64,000 nt of DNA. It comes from Brevibacillus centrosporus (GTDB lineage: Bacteria > Bacillota > Bacilli > Brevibacillales > Brevibacillaceae). A program made the translations under genes and the position numbers. A model generated the notes under the pieces. That model did no database searches. It was not told where the DNA came from and was given only the letters and a program-made list of their open reading frames with translations. The stretch is from contig NZ_RHHP01000001.1 in NCBI RefSeq assembly GCF_003710815.1, forward strand, positions 62,001-126,000, in the 5' to 3' direction. Positions 44,501 to 52,810 of this stretch are shown here, piece after piece (the stretch's first letter is position 1; the number at the start of each line of letters is the position of its first letter).

Positions 44501-44694
44501 TTCGTTACGAGCTTCTCTACCTCGCTCGGCGAACCACCGTCTACGGACGTTACGACGACCGCTACCGGGAAGTTCAGCTCTGGCATCAAATCAATTGCCA
44601 GGCGGGGTAAGGACACGAAGCCAAAAATAAGCATGGCCACCGTCAACATGATCATCGTAACGGGGCGTTTAATCGATAGCTCTGACAGATTCAA
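41554..44694 (-). CDS. RND multidrug/lipopeptide efflux pump (SwrC/AcrB family)
   Basis: 1046-residue, twelve-helix proton antiporter. N-terminal SIKRPVTMIMLTVAMLIFG, porter domain with SQPIIQFAVTGD, and central helices with GSLIDFAVVMLENIFRQRE. The usual Asp-Asp pair of helix 4 reads I-D399-F400, so only one Asp remains. The C-terminus is Lys/Arg-rich. TTG start behind AGAGGTGAG. Order is regulator, pump, adaptor. In Bacillus SwrC exports surfactin-like lipopeptides. Confidence 0.93.
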   Translation of the reverse strand: MNLSELSIKRPVTMIMLTVAMLIFGFVSLPRLAIDLMPELNFPVAVVVTSVDGGSPSEVEKLVTKPIENALGTVSDLDSISSVSIEGASQVILMFNWGTDLDQATLDMREKVDQVRGALPDSAHAPRVLRIDPNSQPIIQFAVTGDADVNKLKDMAEDLIQSRLERIDGVASAAINGGQDRVIDVIVDPAKLSAYGLTLDQIQQSLGSSNLSGSAGAVREGDGKLNIRVQGEFANVEQIALTPISVGSGGSIRLSDIAQVNDTTEDVTQLSYVNGKPSLGISITKASGGNTIEVADAVIKEMEQIKKDLPENIQVTTTMDTSTYIKDSIYTTAEHALLGGLVGIILLFFFLGSFQSMIIAIIVLPVSIVATFLLMYMTGQTINLISLSGLTLGLGSLIDFAVVMLENIFRQREKGKGMMEAALVGSKEVGTAVMASALAQICVFLPIALTEGIAAELFGPLALTVVFSHIAALVFSILLVPMLSSRILKKVPEHTERKNYKGINPVIWFNIGFHKVEKAYAKLLGWALGRRKTVIAAAIIMMVGSLALTPLIGAEFIPSMDQGQVSVSIKMPNGTVLAETEKVTKQVEEIVNQVPEKDIVGVSIGSSGSPLASTLSSNQATITLKLVDVTKRQRSSDDIVIDLTKKLKSIAGPEITVSAAEGMSTGSPIELTVRGDDLEVLKDISGIVKGEVESVQGTNNVTTSLEESRQEFEVKVDAEKASLYGLTTGQILSTVRTSFQGQTVTKYRTGDDEIDVKLQLPENYQEDINYLNNLRISAPGGAQVALSSVATISKVDVPLTINRSNMTREVKVTADLAGRDLNAVSKDIQAKVDKLNLPDGYKLEFGGQSQDMAESFGSLALAIVLSVVLLYMVMAAQFESLYSPFIIMFSVPPTVTGVLLGLLVTGTSISVSVLIGYILLIGLVVNNAIVLIDYINQLRAQGWELRDAILHAGPIRLRPILMTTLTTILAIGPLAFAGGSGTETQAPMAITVIFGLSFSTLITLVLVPVVTSWFDDRGKKRREKRALKKAKKEAKKNAKNAPALEV

Positions 44695-44714
44695 TTTTAC
44701 TCACCTCTTTTAAT

Positions 44715-45101
44715 TCAGCTAGTCAGTTTCTTTTTTGGTGAAAATAAATCTTGCAATGCATGAAGAGATGAGATTGTCTGAGGATCTTCCATCTCGGCCC
44801 GATCCTGCTCGGTTACCCGCTCAGTCAAGGCGACCCACACGATTCTCCGATCACTCTTATCCCGATACCTCCTCACCAGCTCTTCCTGCTCGAGCCTGTT
44901 TATCAGTCCGGAAGCTGTACTGTATGAAAGATCGACAGCCTTGCTAATGTCTCCCATCGTCCTCGGACCCTTTTCAATCTGCTCCAGGATGAGCACCTGT
45001 TGCCATGTCACATCGCCGGTATCCAGTTCCTTCTTCGAAATCGATGAAAACAAGGCACTCGCTTCCCGCAGAAGCTTTGCCAGCTGAATCAACTCTTTCA
45101 T
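44715..45101 (-). CDS. MarR-family regulator of the RND operon
   Basis: 128 residues: winged helix with MGDISKAVDLSYSTASGLINRLEQEELVRR and wing DKSDRRIVWVALTE, slightly short at the C-terminus. ATG 45101 has GGGGAGG upstream; the open frame extends ten codons further. It sits 20 bases before the pump and probably represses the operon through the inverted repeat at 45141-45160. Confidence 0.87.
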   Translation of the reverse strand: MKELIQLAKLLREASALFSSISKKELDTGDVTWQQVLILEQIEKGPRTMGDISKAVDLSYSTASGLINRLEQEELVRRYRDKSDRRIVWVALTERVTEQDRAEMEDPQTISSLHALQDLFSPKKKLTS

Positions 45102-45140
45102 GAAAGCCTCCCCTTGCGTTGACTGCATCACTTTAGACTC

Positions 45141-45160
45141 TACACTACCCTGTGAGTGTA
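45141..45160. promoter_or_regulatory. Inverted repeat, candidate MarR operator
   Basis: TACACT-N8-AGTGTA, perfect 6-bp arms, 40 bases upstream of the MarR-type start. Confidence 0.55.
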
Positions 45161-45227
45161 TTTACCCATTTCATTCTACCTGCAGACCCAGGGAGTGAAG
45201 TCTACCAGTTGGATGATTTCCAGGTGT

Positions 45228-45250
45228 ACAGTGTCTATCTAGAGATAGAT
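45228..45250. promoter_or_regulatory. Palindrome near the kinase promoter
   Basis: CTATCT-AG-AGATAG within TGTCTATC...GATGACA, located just upstream of an extended -10 (TGCTAGAAT) for the kinase gene. Possible response-regulator or MarR site. Confidence 0.4.
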
Positions 45251-45310
45251 GACAGCCCATGCTAGAATGAAACTAAGCGAAAAACCCGACAGAGAAAGAA
45301 GGACGTCTCT

Positions 45311-46513
45311 TTGTTGCGAATGAGTCTAAAAGCGATCCAAAAGCGTTTGTTGATCATCTGGTTTTCAGTTCTCATCATTTTGTCTTTACTTCCGAATTCA
45401 TTCATGCGGGAAACACCCATTCAATTTTACACTACTATGGTACTATTCTTTTTCTATATCGTCTTGTTCTGGGTGTCTAAAAAGAACTGGAAGCCTTACC
45501 AAATTGAGCTAGTTACCATCCTTCTCGGGTCCATGTCACTGATCAAGAGTGTTTTTATCGGTGGAGAAGGCTTTGGCATGATGCTGCCACTTGCTGTGTT
45601 TATCGGTTTTCATATTGAAGGAAAACGCTCACTGGCTTATGCCACTTTTTTCGGCGTCTGCACGACCCTGTCTTTGTATTTCGAAGACATCTTGCAGCTT
45701 GCGCACATCGTACCGTTCATTTTGACCTACATCGGCTGCTATATCGGTGCACGGGGCTACCGCATCCAGGATACTGCCTATAAAACCAATCAGCTGCATT
45801 TGGAAGAATTGCAGCAGGCGCACGCGGAGCTGCAGGAAGCACATGAACAGCTGCAAGAAGCTGCCCTCCATACCATGCAAGTCGCCGTTCTAGAGGAGAG
45901 GACCCGCATCGCACGGGACATCCACGACGCCCTCGGGCACAGTCTGACGTCCCTCATCGTGCAGCTTCATGCGGTCAAGTACATGCTGCAGGACGGACCT
46001 CCCCAGGCACAGGAAGCCATACGGAATATGCTTGGTGTCGCCAAGCAAAGTCTGGAGGAAATCCGCTCCTCTGTGCACACACTTGCAGTGGATAAAACCT
46101 CGCTGGGTCTGACCCCGCTTCGTGCCATGCTCTCACAAGCAGAAAAGCATACCGGTGTAAAAATGGAGCTGGTTACGGACAAACTGGACATCACCTTGTC
46201 TCAGGAGATCACGATCACGATTTACCGCATCCTGCAGGAAGCGGTTACAAACACATTGCGCCATTCCGACGCCAAGCATATCGAGGTAGTGGTTGAAAAT
46301 CGCGGTCAGCATCTCTGGTTCAGTATCCGCGATGACGGCAGCATCACACCAAAACAAGCCGTAAAACCAGGCTTCGGACTGCACGGGATACAGGAACGGT
46401 TGACAAAGCTCAATGGACGATTCCGCTATTTTGTCCGGACTCCACACGGATTTCAAATTGATGTAGAAATACCGCTGAATACACCCCCACAAGAAGGGAG
46501 CATACGCAGATGA
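45311..46513 (+). CDS. NarL-type sensor histidine kinase
   Basis: 400 residues: about five membrane helices to residue 145, a coiled coil, then HisKA_3 with ARDIHDALGH (phospho-His H205) and HATPase_c (EAVTNTLRHSDAKHIEV, GFGLHGIQERL). It pairs with the response regulator whose ATG overlaps its stop (ATGA). TTG 45311 is taken because GAAGGA lies seven bases upstream; ATG 45320 is the alternative. Divergent from the RND operon, so it may sense cell-envelope stress. Confidence 0.88.
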   Translation: MLRMSLKAIQKRLLIIWFSVLIILSLLPNSFMRETPIQFYTTMVLFFFYIVLFWVSKKNWKPYQIELVTILLGSMSLIKSVFIGGEGFGMMLPLAVFIGFHIEGKRSLAYATFFGVCTTLSLYFEDILQLAHIVPFILTYIGCYIGARGYRIQDTAYKTNQLHLEELQQAHAELQEAHEQLQEAALHTMQVAVLEERTRIARDIHDALGHSLTSLIVQLHAVKYMLQDGPPQAQEAIRNMLGVAKQSLEEIRSSVHTLAVDKTSLGLTPLRAMLSQAEKHTGVKMELVTDKLDITLSQEITITIYRILQEAVTNTLRHSDAKHIEVVVENRGQHLWFSIRDDGSITPKQAVKPGFGLHGIQERLTKLNGRFRYFVRTPHGFQIDVEIPLNTPPQEGSIRR

Positions 46514-47193
46514 CAGATACGCATCATCAAGAGAAAATTCGCGTCGTTCTGGTAGATGACCAAACGATGATTCGCCAGGGACTCGGCTACGTCATCCAGA
46601 TGCAACCGGATATGGAAGTAATCGGGGAAGCTTCTGATGGCGACGAAGCGGTCGCGCTGGTGGGTGAGCTCAATCCCGATGTCGTTTTGATGGATGTGCA
46701 GATGCCCAACAAGTCCGGGATCGACGCTACTAGAGAAATTATGCTCCTCCACCCCACGTTAAAGGTGCTGATTTTGACGACCTTTGACAATCATAACTAC
46801 GTAGTGGACGGCATCCGCGCTGGTGCTGTCGGCTATATGCTAAAAGACGCGGATTCTCAAGAAATGCTGGATCTGATCAGGCGCGCCCATCAGGGAGAGG
46901 CCCTGTTTCACACCGTAACGGCTGCCAAGGCACTTGCGGAGGTCCTGCAAACACAGCAGCCAGCACCTGATACTACCCCGCAAGCCTCTTACCTGTTGGA
47001 TGAGCTGACGGATCGGGAGCTGGACGTCCTGCAGCAGATTGCATACGGTTATCGAAACGACCAAATTGCACAGAATCTGTTCATTTCAGAAGGAACCGTG
47101 AAGACCCATGTCCATCGCATTTTGCAGAAAATGGGCGTAGAAGACCGCACGCAAGCGGTTGCCATGGCACTTCGCCAGCAACTGGTCAAATAA
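46510..47193 (+). CDS. LuxR/NarL-family response regulator
   Basis: 227 residues. Receiver domain with DD16-17, phospho-acceptor D62 (VVLMDVQMP) and K in MLKDAD; C-terminal LuxR helix-turn-helix (LTDRELDVLQQIAYGYRNDQIA, TVKTHVHRILQKM). Four-base overlap with the kinase gene. Targets unknown, perhaps the neighbouring efflux genes. Confidence 0.92.
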   Translation: MTDTHHQEKIRVVLVDDQTMIRQGLGYVIQMQPDMEVIGEASDGDEAVALVGELNPDVVLMDVQMPNKSGIDATREIMLLHPTLKVLILTTFDNHNYVVDGIRAGAVGYMLKDADSQEMLDLIRRAHQGEALFHTVTAAKALAEVLQTQQPAPDTTPQASYLLDELTDRELDVLQQIAYGYRNDQIAQNLFISEGTVKTHVHRILQKMGVEDRTQAVAMALRQQLVK

Positions 47194-47223
47194 CAAGCGA
47201 ATTTCTTTTCATCGATTCACAGG

Positions 47224-47257
47224 AAAAAAGACGGAGGAAGCATCCGTCTTTTTTTTG
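47224..47257. terminator. Bidirectional terminator between convergent genes
   Basis: AAAGACGGA-GGAAGCA-TCCGTCTTT with T-tracts on both strands. Confidence 0.85.
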
Positions 47258-47263
47258 CATGTT

Positions 47264-48793
47264 TTACAGCTCTTCCTTGGAGCGTAAAGGCAGACAAATT
47301 TCAAAACGAGCACCTTTCAAATCGGACGAGTTGCCCGCGAAGATTTCTCCTCCATGATCTGTGATGATACGCTGTGTCGTAGACAGCCCGAGGCCGGTTC
47401 CCTCCTGCTTCGTCGTAAAAAACGGAATGAACAGGTTTTGCAAAGTCTCTTCAGACATTCCCCGGCCATCGTCCTCGACTGTAATCACGATCCGATGAAT
47501 GGATGCAATGACTGTGATCCTCACCAGTGAGCCGCCGTTCGAGAGTGCTTCAAAAGCATTCTTTAAAATATTGAGAAAGGCTTGTTTGATTCTCGAGCGA
47601 TAACCGTATATGTACCAAGCTCCATGGGCAATTTGCAGCTCCAGCTTGATTCCTCGGCGGTTTGCTTCGGGCTCCAGTAAACGGATGACACCTGAAAGCT
47701 CCTCGATCACTGGAAAGCACTCCGAAACGATCTTGTCATCCCTGTAACGCGCTAGAACTAGAACATCATTTAGAAGCTCGTCAATTCTCTCTATCTCCGT
47801 CAAGATCACAGAAAAATAGGTCTCTCTGCGATTCGTCTCTTCCTGTTCCCTCAGCAGCTGGATAAAGCCTTTGATCGACGTCAGCGGATTTCTGATTTCA
47901 TGCGCCATTCCTGCTGCCAATTGGCCGACTGCCGCGAGCGCTTCCCTTTTCGTCAGTTCCTCTTCGTATCGATTGCTGTCGGTTAGATTCCGCAATACGG
48001 CAATCGCTCCCCACAGCTCCCCATCATGGTAGATCGGACTCGTACTTACCGTCGTCCATTGTCCCCAATACTCCGCGACATAATGACCAGTCTGCCCCCG
48101 TTCGAGGACCCACTGCACAAAGCGCTCCCCTTCATGCGGGCGAAAGATCTCATCGATGTTTTGACCCAGGATTTTTTCTCGATTTACCTGAAACAGTTTG
48201 GCCAAGGCTTGGTTGGCTTCCACGATGTTCATTTGACGGTCAATCATCAGCACGGCAATATCATGTGATTGCAAAACGATTTGCACTAATTCTTGCTCCG
48301 CTACTTCCGCAAATGGGTCACCGTTTCGGTTTTTCACGCGGGCGGGTACCTGCACTCCCGTCCCTATGTCGGAATGGACTTGGCCCAATTCCAGCAGCTT
48401 GGCCACTTGATTGTCCACTGCTTGGTACAGCTGCAGCTCGACTTGATAAAAGGACAGCTTGTCCTCTGTAGTGATAAGGAGACAGCTCGCATGCTCCAGC
48501 AAATGCTCGATGATCTTGTCCCGTCCGTTCCGAAGCTGCTCAGCTACATGCCGGTTGGATAAGCCCAGCTCTTCAAAAAAATTTGAGAATACGAATATCT
48601 GCTGTCTGACCTGCAGGGGATCAGAGGCTGCAAGAGCATCCCCTAATCGCAAAAAAGTTTCAACAAAACACTCTTCCCGATACATTCCACGCTCCCACAC
48701 AAGTGCTTGCTGCTCGTCTGAAAGAAATGAGAGCATTTCGGCCGCCATCACAGGGGCCAGATCTGCAAAATACGTACGTATTCGATTTTTCAA
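47264..48793 (-). CDS. PAS-domain sensor histidine kinase (sporulation-kinase-like orphan)
   Basis: 509 residues: a helical N-terminal sensor (to about 210), a PAS domain (DIAVLMIDRQMNIVEANQAL), HisKA with GMAHEIRNPLTSIKGFIQLL and HATPase_c (LNILKNAFEAL, VEDDGRGM, GTGLGLST). No membrane helix and no adjacent regulator, as in soluble KinA-type kinases feeding Spo0F. TTG 48793 is chosen because AAAGGAG lies upstream; the frame runs open to 48919 without a site. Confidence 0.85.
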   Translation of the reverse strand: MKNRIRTYFADLAPVMAAEMLSFLSDEQQALVWERGMYREECFVETFLRLGDALAASDPLQVRQQIFVFSNFFEELGLSNRHVAEQLRNGRDKIIEHLLEHASCLLITTEDKLSFYQVELQLYQAVDNQVAKLLELGQVHSDIGTGVQVPARVKNRNGDPFAEVAEQELVQIVLQSHDIAVLMIDRQMNIVEANQALAKLFQVNREKILGQNIDEIFRPHEGERFVQWVLERGQTGHYVAEYWGQWTTVSTSPIYHDGELWGAIAVLRNLTDSNRYEEELTKREALAAVGQLAAGMAHEIRNPLTSIKGFIQLLREQEETNRRETYFSVILTEIERIDELLNDVLVLARYRDDKIVSECFPVIEELSGVIRLLEPEANRRGIKLELQIAHGAWYIYGYRSRIKQAFLNILKNAFEALSNGGSLVRITVIASIHRIVITVEDDGRGMSEETLQNLFIPFFTTKQEGTGLGLSTTQRIITDHGGEIFAGNSSDLKGARFEICLPLRSKEEL

Positions 48794-48931
48794 AACGCTC
48801 TGGCTCCTTTGCTTCCAACTGTACCGTGGTGATTTCTTCCATTTTCCGAATGCTTCTATTATGGCTGGAAATAGGTTGATATGTAAAGCATAGTCACTAG
48901 CGAAATAGGACAAAACCAAGGCGTTTCCTAC

Positions 48932-48970
48932 AAAAAAGGCATTTGCCCCTGTGATCAGACAAATGCCTTT
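48932..48970 (-). terminator. Terminator of the heme monooxygenase-like gene
   Basis: AAGGCATTTGT and GCAAATGCCTT stem, TTTTTTG tail on the minus strand. Confidence 0.8.
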
Positions 48971-48975
48971 GGCTA

Positions 48976-49266
48976 TTAGGAATGGGATTTTACCGTGTAG
49001 TTTCGCAGCTCGGATTTCACCGGGCTGTTCGGGTTGCCGCCTGCGTGTGCTCGTTGGAACGCTTCACTCTGCGTCCAGTTTTGGAAATCCGCTTCCGACT
49101 CCCATTTCGTAAAGACGACGTACTCATCCCCTTCAGACGGAGCCAAGAAAAGGAATTCAAGGAACCCAGGAACACCCTTCATCCGCTCTCCACCACTGCC
49201 AAATGCTCTTTCCAAATGCGATGCGTAGTCAGCTGGCACGCGAAGTCGGTTCATCGATACGTACAT
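48976..49266 (-). CDS. HmoB/IsdG-like antibiotic-biosynthesis monooxygenase-fold protein
   Basis: 96 residues. NRLRVPADYASHLERAFG, MKGVPGFLEFLFL, YVVFTKWESEADFQNW and FQRAHAGG follow the heme-degrading monooxygenase pattern, including the N and W residues of the family. It probably opens heme to release iron. ATG 49266 is preferred; the first in-frame ATG at 49308 lies inside a TATAAT promoter box. Confidence 0.82.
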   Translation of the reverse strand: MYVSMNRLRVPADYASHLERAFGSGGERMKGVPGFLEFLFLAPSEGDEYVVFTKWESEADFQNWTQSEAFQRAHAGGNPNSPVKSELRNYTVKSHS

Positions 49267-49351
49267 AATATTTGCCACGTCCTTTCCCACATTGGTTTTC
49301 CCTTCCATTATACATGGGACTCTAGCAAAACAAAAATAACCGCTGACGCAT

Positions 49352-50260
49352 CTATTCGCGCCTGCGGTTCATTTGTTGTTCCAGCATAATATCCATCAGC
49401 AGAGTGTCCTGCAGCGGTTCTTTCGGATCCGTAGTCAACAAGGCAGCGACTGCCGCCATCGCGCAACGAACGGACTGATAGGAGTAAAAGGCATCTCGCT
49501 CTGATTCACTAAAGAGGGACAGGTCCGAGCGTTCCTGCACAGGATACGGAAAATCGGTCTCTACCCCAGCGCGGTCTAAGACGATCAAAGCCTGTTTAAT
49601 CGCCAAGAGCGCAGCGCTGACGCTGATCCCGTATTCCTTTCGCAAATCATCCCACACTTGAAACGCTGATTTTTCGACTCTCTCTTGATTCGGACGCGTG
49701 ATGATTCCTGATTTACGCCCTTCTTTCAGCAGCCAGTCGACAAAAATATCTGGGCGTGGAGGAAACGCGTATACCTGCAGCTTCATTTCCAGCTCTGTAG
49801 GAAAGTCCTTTGCAAAGCGTGCATGAGAAAGCGACATTTCATAGCGCCTAGAGGGATGGCCAGGAACCGTAACAAAGACAGTATCTTGACGGACAGCGGC
49901 CACCTGCAGCTTCGTACGAGCGGGGATTCTGCCCTGAGGTGCCTTCTCCCTGCGAATATTCCCAGGTATCAGCTCTGTACCAAACTGGTGATATTCGAGG
50001 GGAGAATCAATCCATGGAATCGGTTCCCGCTCCAAAATCTCATAAAGACCATTAAAAGTAACCCATTCCCCTGGACGTCGCTGACTGCGAATAAGGACGG
50101 TATGACGCTCTTCCTCTGGCGGAACTTCGGTGTCCTGATCGTCAGGAGCAGGATTCAGACGCTTATGTTCCACAAGCGCACTTTCATTCATAGACAGACG
50201 CTCCAGCAGCTCCCGTTTGCTGACCCACTCATATCCGATTCGGTATATCCGGTTTTTCAT
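49352..50260 (-). CDS. Hypothetical protein (302 aa), unrecognised
   Basis: Starts MKNRIYRIGYEWVSKRELL behind GGAGGTGGAG. Mixed domains: a short N-terminal helix, a beta-rich middle (RRPGEWVTFNGLYEILE, KLQVAAVRQDTVFVTVPG) and a helical C-terminus (VSAALLAIKQALIVLDRA, SVRCAMAAVAALLTT). No membrane helix, signal or motif that I can name. It stands alone between thiE and the heme monooxygenase-like gene. Confidence 0.75.
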   Translation of the reverse strand: MKNRIYRIGYEWVSKRELLERLSMNESALVEHKRLNPAPDDQDTEVPPEEERHTVLIRSQRRPGEWVTFNGLYEILEREPIPWIDSPLEYHQFGTELIPGNIRREKAPQGRIPARTKLQVAAVRQDTVFVTVPGHPSRRYEMSLSHARFAKDFPTELEMKLQVYAFPPRPDIFVDWLLKEGRKSGIITRPNQERVEKSAFQVWDDLRKEYGISVSAALLAIKQALIVLDRAGVETDFPYPVQERSDLSLFSESERDAFYSYQSVRCAMAAVAALLTTDPKEPLQDTLLMDIMLEQQMNRRRE

Positions 50261-50351
50261 CGGCTCCACCTCCTTTTGGTCGCCATTTGGCGTTTTTGAT
50301 TTAGCCGGTTATTCGGTTAACGTACCATATGTATTTTGAGACCTGTCCGTG

Positions 50352-51014
50352 CTAGACAGTTCGTACAATTCCCTGCAGAGCACGTGCCGCATCGCTCGGT
50401 GAATCCGCTCGCGTAATGGCGCTGATCACAGCCACTCCATCCGCACCTGCGCGAATAACTTCCGCGGCATTTTGCAGCGTAATCCCACCGATCCCCACAA
50501 TAGGAAGTTCGCGGCCAACAGCTTCTCGAATGACCCGCAAGCCTTCTGGTCCGATCGGCTCTCCCGCATCCGCTTTGGATGAAGTGGCGTACATCGCTCC
50601 TACACCGATGCAGTCGACTCCGCCCGTTTGAGCGGCCAATGCCTCTTCTATGGTAGCGGCAGAAACCCCAATGTACATGTTTGGCCCTACCGCCTCTCTT
50701 ACCTCAGCGAGCTGCATATCGTCTTGGCCTACGTGTACGCCATCTGCCTGCAGACGGATCGCCAAGTCCACATCGTCGTTGACAAAAAAGAGTGCCCCGC
50801 TCTCACGGCAAAGAAGCTGCAGCTGACGCCCCAGCTCATCGCGTTCATCCGCCGTGAGCTTGCTTCCCTTGTCTCTCAGCTGAAGCGTGCCTACCCCGCC
50901 TTGCAGAGCATCTGCGACGATAGCTACTGTCCGCTCGATGGAGTAATCGCAGTCCTGCGTACCGACTACAAAATAGACTCCCATTTTTTCGCGAAGTACG
51001 TTTCTGTCTTTCAT
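50352..51014 (-). CDS. thiE: Thiamine-phosphate synthase
   Basis: Joins HMP-pyrophosphate and thiazole phosphate into thiamine phosphate. 220-residue barrel with LQLRDKGSK, FFVNDDVDLAIRLQADGVHVGQDD (Mg-binding Asp), GPEGLRVIRE and IVGIGGIT. ATG 51014 overlaps the tenI stop (ATGA) and has GGGAGGGCAGG upstream. Confidence 0.94.
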   Translation of the reverse strand: MKDRNVLREKMGVYFVVGTQDCDYSIERTVAIVADALQGGVGTLQLRDKGSKLTADERDELGRQLQLLCRESGALFFVNDDVDLAIRLQADGVHVGQDDMQLAEVREAVGPNMYIGVSAATIEEALAAQTGGVDCIGVGAMYATSSKADAGEPIGPEGLRVIREAVGRELPIVGIGGITLQNAAEVIRAGADGVAVISAITRADSPSDAARALQGIVRTV

Positions 51015-51640
51015 ATTGACCTGCCCTCCCAAGTGTCCAATACATTCCGATATGCTGCTGTTGCTTCCTTGACGTTGTGTGCATCGGTAATGCCCGATAA
51101 AACAGCGATACCTCGGCAGCCCGCCGCTAAAACTTGCGTCGTATTCGCCGGGGTAATCCCGCCAATTCCAATCACAGGAATGGACAGCGCCGCCGTGATG
51201 CTCGTAAGCTCTCCAGTTCCTCTCGCAGGAACACCCGGCTTGGAGCCACTGGGAAACAAATGACCGTACAACGCATAGGTTGCCCCTTCTGCAGCAGCTG
51301 CTTCTGCTTCCTTAACTGAATGCACAGACCTGCCAATCCATTGCTCCTTTGCTAAGAGGAGCCGCGCTTCTGATGGCGTCAAGCTGTGGTAGGCCAAATG
51401 GGCTCCCCGGCAACCGCTTGCTGCTGCAACGTCTACTCGGTCGTTGACAATCAGACAGGAGCTTGGCATGACAGTGGACAAAGCTTTTACCCAGTCCATG
51501 CACTCTCTTGCTGTACGCTGCTTTTCGCGTATATGTAAATAATCCATTCCACCCGCATAAGCTGCTTCTGCCATTGCCAGCACTTCCTCCAAGCCTTGAC
51601 GGCCGTTCGTGATGACGTGCAGCTCAGGCCTAGTCGACAT
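51011..51640 (-). CDS. tenI: TenI, thiazole tautomerase
   Basis: ThiE-like barrel (209 residues) that aromatises the thiazole phosphate carboxylate tautomer. MDYLHIREKQR, CLIVNDRVDVAAASGCRGAHLAY and VIGIGGITPANT fit TenI; the synthase pyrophosphate-binding Arg/Asp set of ThiE is not kept. GGAGGCGGAGGG precedes ATG 51640. Coupled to thiE downstream; overlaps the gene before it by 11 bases. Confidence 0.88.
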   Translation of the reverse strand: MSTRPELHVITNGRQGLEEVLAMAEAAYAGGMDYLHIREKQRTARECMDWVKALSTVMPSSCLIVNDRVDVAAASGCRGAHLAYHSLTPSEARLLLAKEQWIGRSVHSVKEAEAAAAEGATYALYGHLFPSGSKPGVPARGTGELTSITAALSIPVIGIGGITPANTTQVLAAGCRGIAVLSGITDAHNVKEATAAYRNVLDTWEGRSI

Positions 51641-51986
51641 TGCTCTGCCCTCCGCCTCCAGATAAGGCTGCCAAGCACTCCTGCAGCCACTGCTTGGTCT
51701 TGTCATCCCCTTCGCTAGGTGCATGAGCCAATAAGTCGATAACTAATCTTCTGAGGAAAAACGTCTGTTGAATTGTCATGGGAAACGTAATCTTTTTCGG
51801 TTTTTCTTCTTGCTTCTCCAGCGTTTCCACGCCCGCGAGCAGCATATTGGCGATAGACTCGACCAGCTCGACAATCTGCTCGTTTTGCTTCAATTCATCG
51901 TAGACGCCGTCAAAGAGACGACACAATATCAAAAATGCCTGTGACGACAAGGTCACCGGCTGTACTTCCTGCATCGGTTCCGTCAT
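51630..51986 (-). CDS. Hypothetical protein upstream of tenI (118 aa)
   Basis: Acidic helical protein (QAFLILCRLFDGVYDELKQN, IVELVESIANMLLAGVETLE, FFLRRLVIDLLAHAPSEGDD) with GGGGGGAAGAGC before ATG 51986. No family recognised. Its end overlaps tenI, so it is in the thiamine operon by position only. Confidence 0.65.
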   Translation of the reverse strand: MTEPMQEVQPVTLSSQAFLILCRLFDGVYDELKQNEQIVELVESIANMLLAGVETLEKQEEKPKKITFPMTIQQTFFLRRLVIDLLAHAPSEGDDKTKQWLQECLAALSGGGGQSNVD

Positions 51987-52073
51987 GCTCTTCCCCCCAC
52001 TTGCTTTCCTGATCCTGGCTAGAAAAAACAAAACCTATTATAGCACAATGCAAGGGAGCATCCATGGAGAATT

Positions 52074-52098
52074 AGAAAAACCGCTGAAATCAGCGGCT
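52074..52098 (-). terminator. Terminator overlapping the end of the 43-aa gene
   Basis: GCCGCTGA-TTT-CAGCGGT, then TTTTTC on the minus strand. Confidence 0.75.
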
Positions 52099-52221
52099 TT
52101 CACTTGTTCCTTCATTTCGGTCATTGTGATTGGACTGGCGCAGATTTGTATTCTTGTCTTTCTCATCAAGCGTCTTCCCGCGGTTTTTACCCAGATCCTT
52201 GCTGTTGTTGTTCTTACCCAT
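52090..52221 (-). CDS. Small Asn/Lys-rich hydrophilic protein, spore-type (43 aa)
   Basis: ATG 52221 behind GGGGAGGTGG. The product (MGKNNNSKDLGKNRGKTLDE, then KDKNTNLRQSNHNDRNEGTS) is highly polar, like minor small acid-soluble spore proteins, but I cannot assign a specific one. Its terminator overlaps the stop. Too short for many gene callers. Confidence 0.65.
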   Translation of the reverse strand: MGKNNNSKDLGKNRGKTLDEKDKNTNLRQSNHNDRNEGTSESR

Positions 52222-52294
52222 GAATCCACCTCCCCTGACGCAGTTGTCAAAGGATAGCGTAACCAATCTGGGACTCTTTACTCCCCAATCTTAA

Positions 52295-52714
52295 TCAGCT
52301 TTTCACAAGTTTGTGCTGTTTGCTTTTGCTAAGCGAGAAACCGATTGCAAAAAGCACGCGCCAGCCTAAGAGAAAAGCGAAGGTAATCACATACGCAACC
52401 CATGTGAACACCCAGGTCATCGGAACCCCTGTCCACCACGCTCGCAGAACTAAACCAATCGGTGCGGCAAGCGTCCAGGTGAGAAAGGTGGACAGCATCA
52501 GCCATCCAAAGGATCGATAGGACTTTTGCCCATAGCTGCGAAAAACGAAGATCGCCACTAGCCAACCTACCAAAAAGGGAGCAAGAGTATCGAGCAAGCC
52601 CAGAAAAGACACGGGTAAATGATGAGCCAATTTTCCATAGTAGGCGAAAAGCAGGAAAGCTAACAGATCACCTGCAAACAGGACATAGCCAGCCGACAGT
52701 AAGCGAAGTTTCAT
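52295..52714 (-). CDS. DUF3054-family membrane protein
   Basis: 139 residues with four helices. LFAGDLLAFLLFAYYGKLAHH at the start and APIGLVLRAWWTGVPMTWVF are typical DUF3054 stretches. Function unknown. AGAGGATATTC precedes the ATG. Confidence 0.82.
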   Translation of the reverse strand: MKLRLLSAGYVLFAGDLLAFLLFAYYGKLAHHLPVSFLGLLDTLAPFLVGWLVAIFVFRSYGQKSYRSFGWLMLSTFLTWTLAAPIGLVLRAWWTGVPMTWVFTWVAYVITFAFLLGWRVLFAIGFSLSKSKQHKLVKS

Positions 52715-52810
52715 GAATATCCTCTTCTCTCATGAAGCGAAGTATACAGCAAGCATGCTTCCCTTGTATTGTACACATCCTGCCTGCTGACTCACAATCG
52801 TTCCACCCGT

